A DNA stretch of 12,676 nt, from NCBI GenBank assembly GCA_902490405.1, contig CABUDS010000048.1:1-12676 (forward strand), given 5' to 3'. The notes under the pieces are model-generated. The model did not search any database. It was not told the DNA's origin and was given only the letters and a program-made list of their open reading frames with translations. This DNA comes from an uncultured Collinsella sp. (GTDB lineage Bacteria > Actinomycetota > Coriobacteriia > Coriobacteriales > Coriobacteriaceae). This document shows, piece after piece, positions 12,666 through 12,676 of this stretch. Positions within the stretch are counted from its first letter, which is position 1. Each line of letters starts with the position of its first letter. Position numbers and translations under genes: made by a program.

Positions 12666-12676
12666 CGCCGACCGCT

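Overview
The window looks like a chromosomal segment of a moderately GC-rich Gram-positive actinobacterium, most likely a Coriobacteriia member of the Collinsella type. The basis is the end of the S10/spc/alpha ribosomal supercluster in the order map-infA-rpmJ-rpsM-rpsK-rpsD-rpoA-rplQ-truA, the high-GC codon usage, an extended Ala/Lys/Glu tail on L17 and a bifunctional penicillin-binding protein with a disordered acidic and Thr/Gly tail. The assignment rests on recognition of proteins and gene order; no database search was run. There are no mobile elements, tRNAs, rRNAs or CRISPR arrays.

Region 1 (1-4033, + strand) is the translation and transcription block: the 3' end of map (methionine aminopeptidase), infA (IF-1), rpmJ (L36), rpsM (S13), rpsK (S11), rpsD (S4), rpoA (RNA polymerase alpha) and rplQ (L17). 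It closes with a strong intrinsic terminator. Genes from rpmJ to rplQ are tightly packed with clear Shine-Dalgarno sites. Two longer spacers lie around infA: 148 nt before it (with a phased direct repeat) and 150 nt after it (with a 12-bp long-range helix that could be a ribosomal-protein leader structure).

Region 2 (4069-6747, + strand) holds truA (tRNA pseudouridine synthase), a doubtful 48-codon small ORF coupled to the next gene, a degenerate family-2-like glycosyltransferase, and argR (arginine repressor) with two inverted repeats in its leader and a terminator behind it.

Region 3 (6784-9036, - strand) is a class A penicillin-binding protein (peptidoglycan glycosyltransferase plus transpeptidase) whose terminator faces that of argR. 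It is divergent from region 4 (9199-12676, + strand), which holds a long U32-family protein (an RNA-hydroxylation type Fe-S enzyme by family knowledge) and tyrS (tyrosyl-tRNA synthetase, TyrZ-like type with an S4 domain). The final 192 nt carry no gene but are packed with stem-loops, including a 19-bp inverted repeat enclosing a terminator-like hairpin.

Most genes are housekeeping: protein synthesis, tRNA/rRNA modification, transcription, cell wall. No clearly new multi-gene system is visible. The items most worth a second look are the nested inverted-repeat structure after tyrS, the infA-rpmJ leader helix, the possible coupled small ORF, the altered DxD of the glycosyltransferase, and the Asp-to-Asn change in the arginine-binding motif of ArgR.
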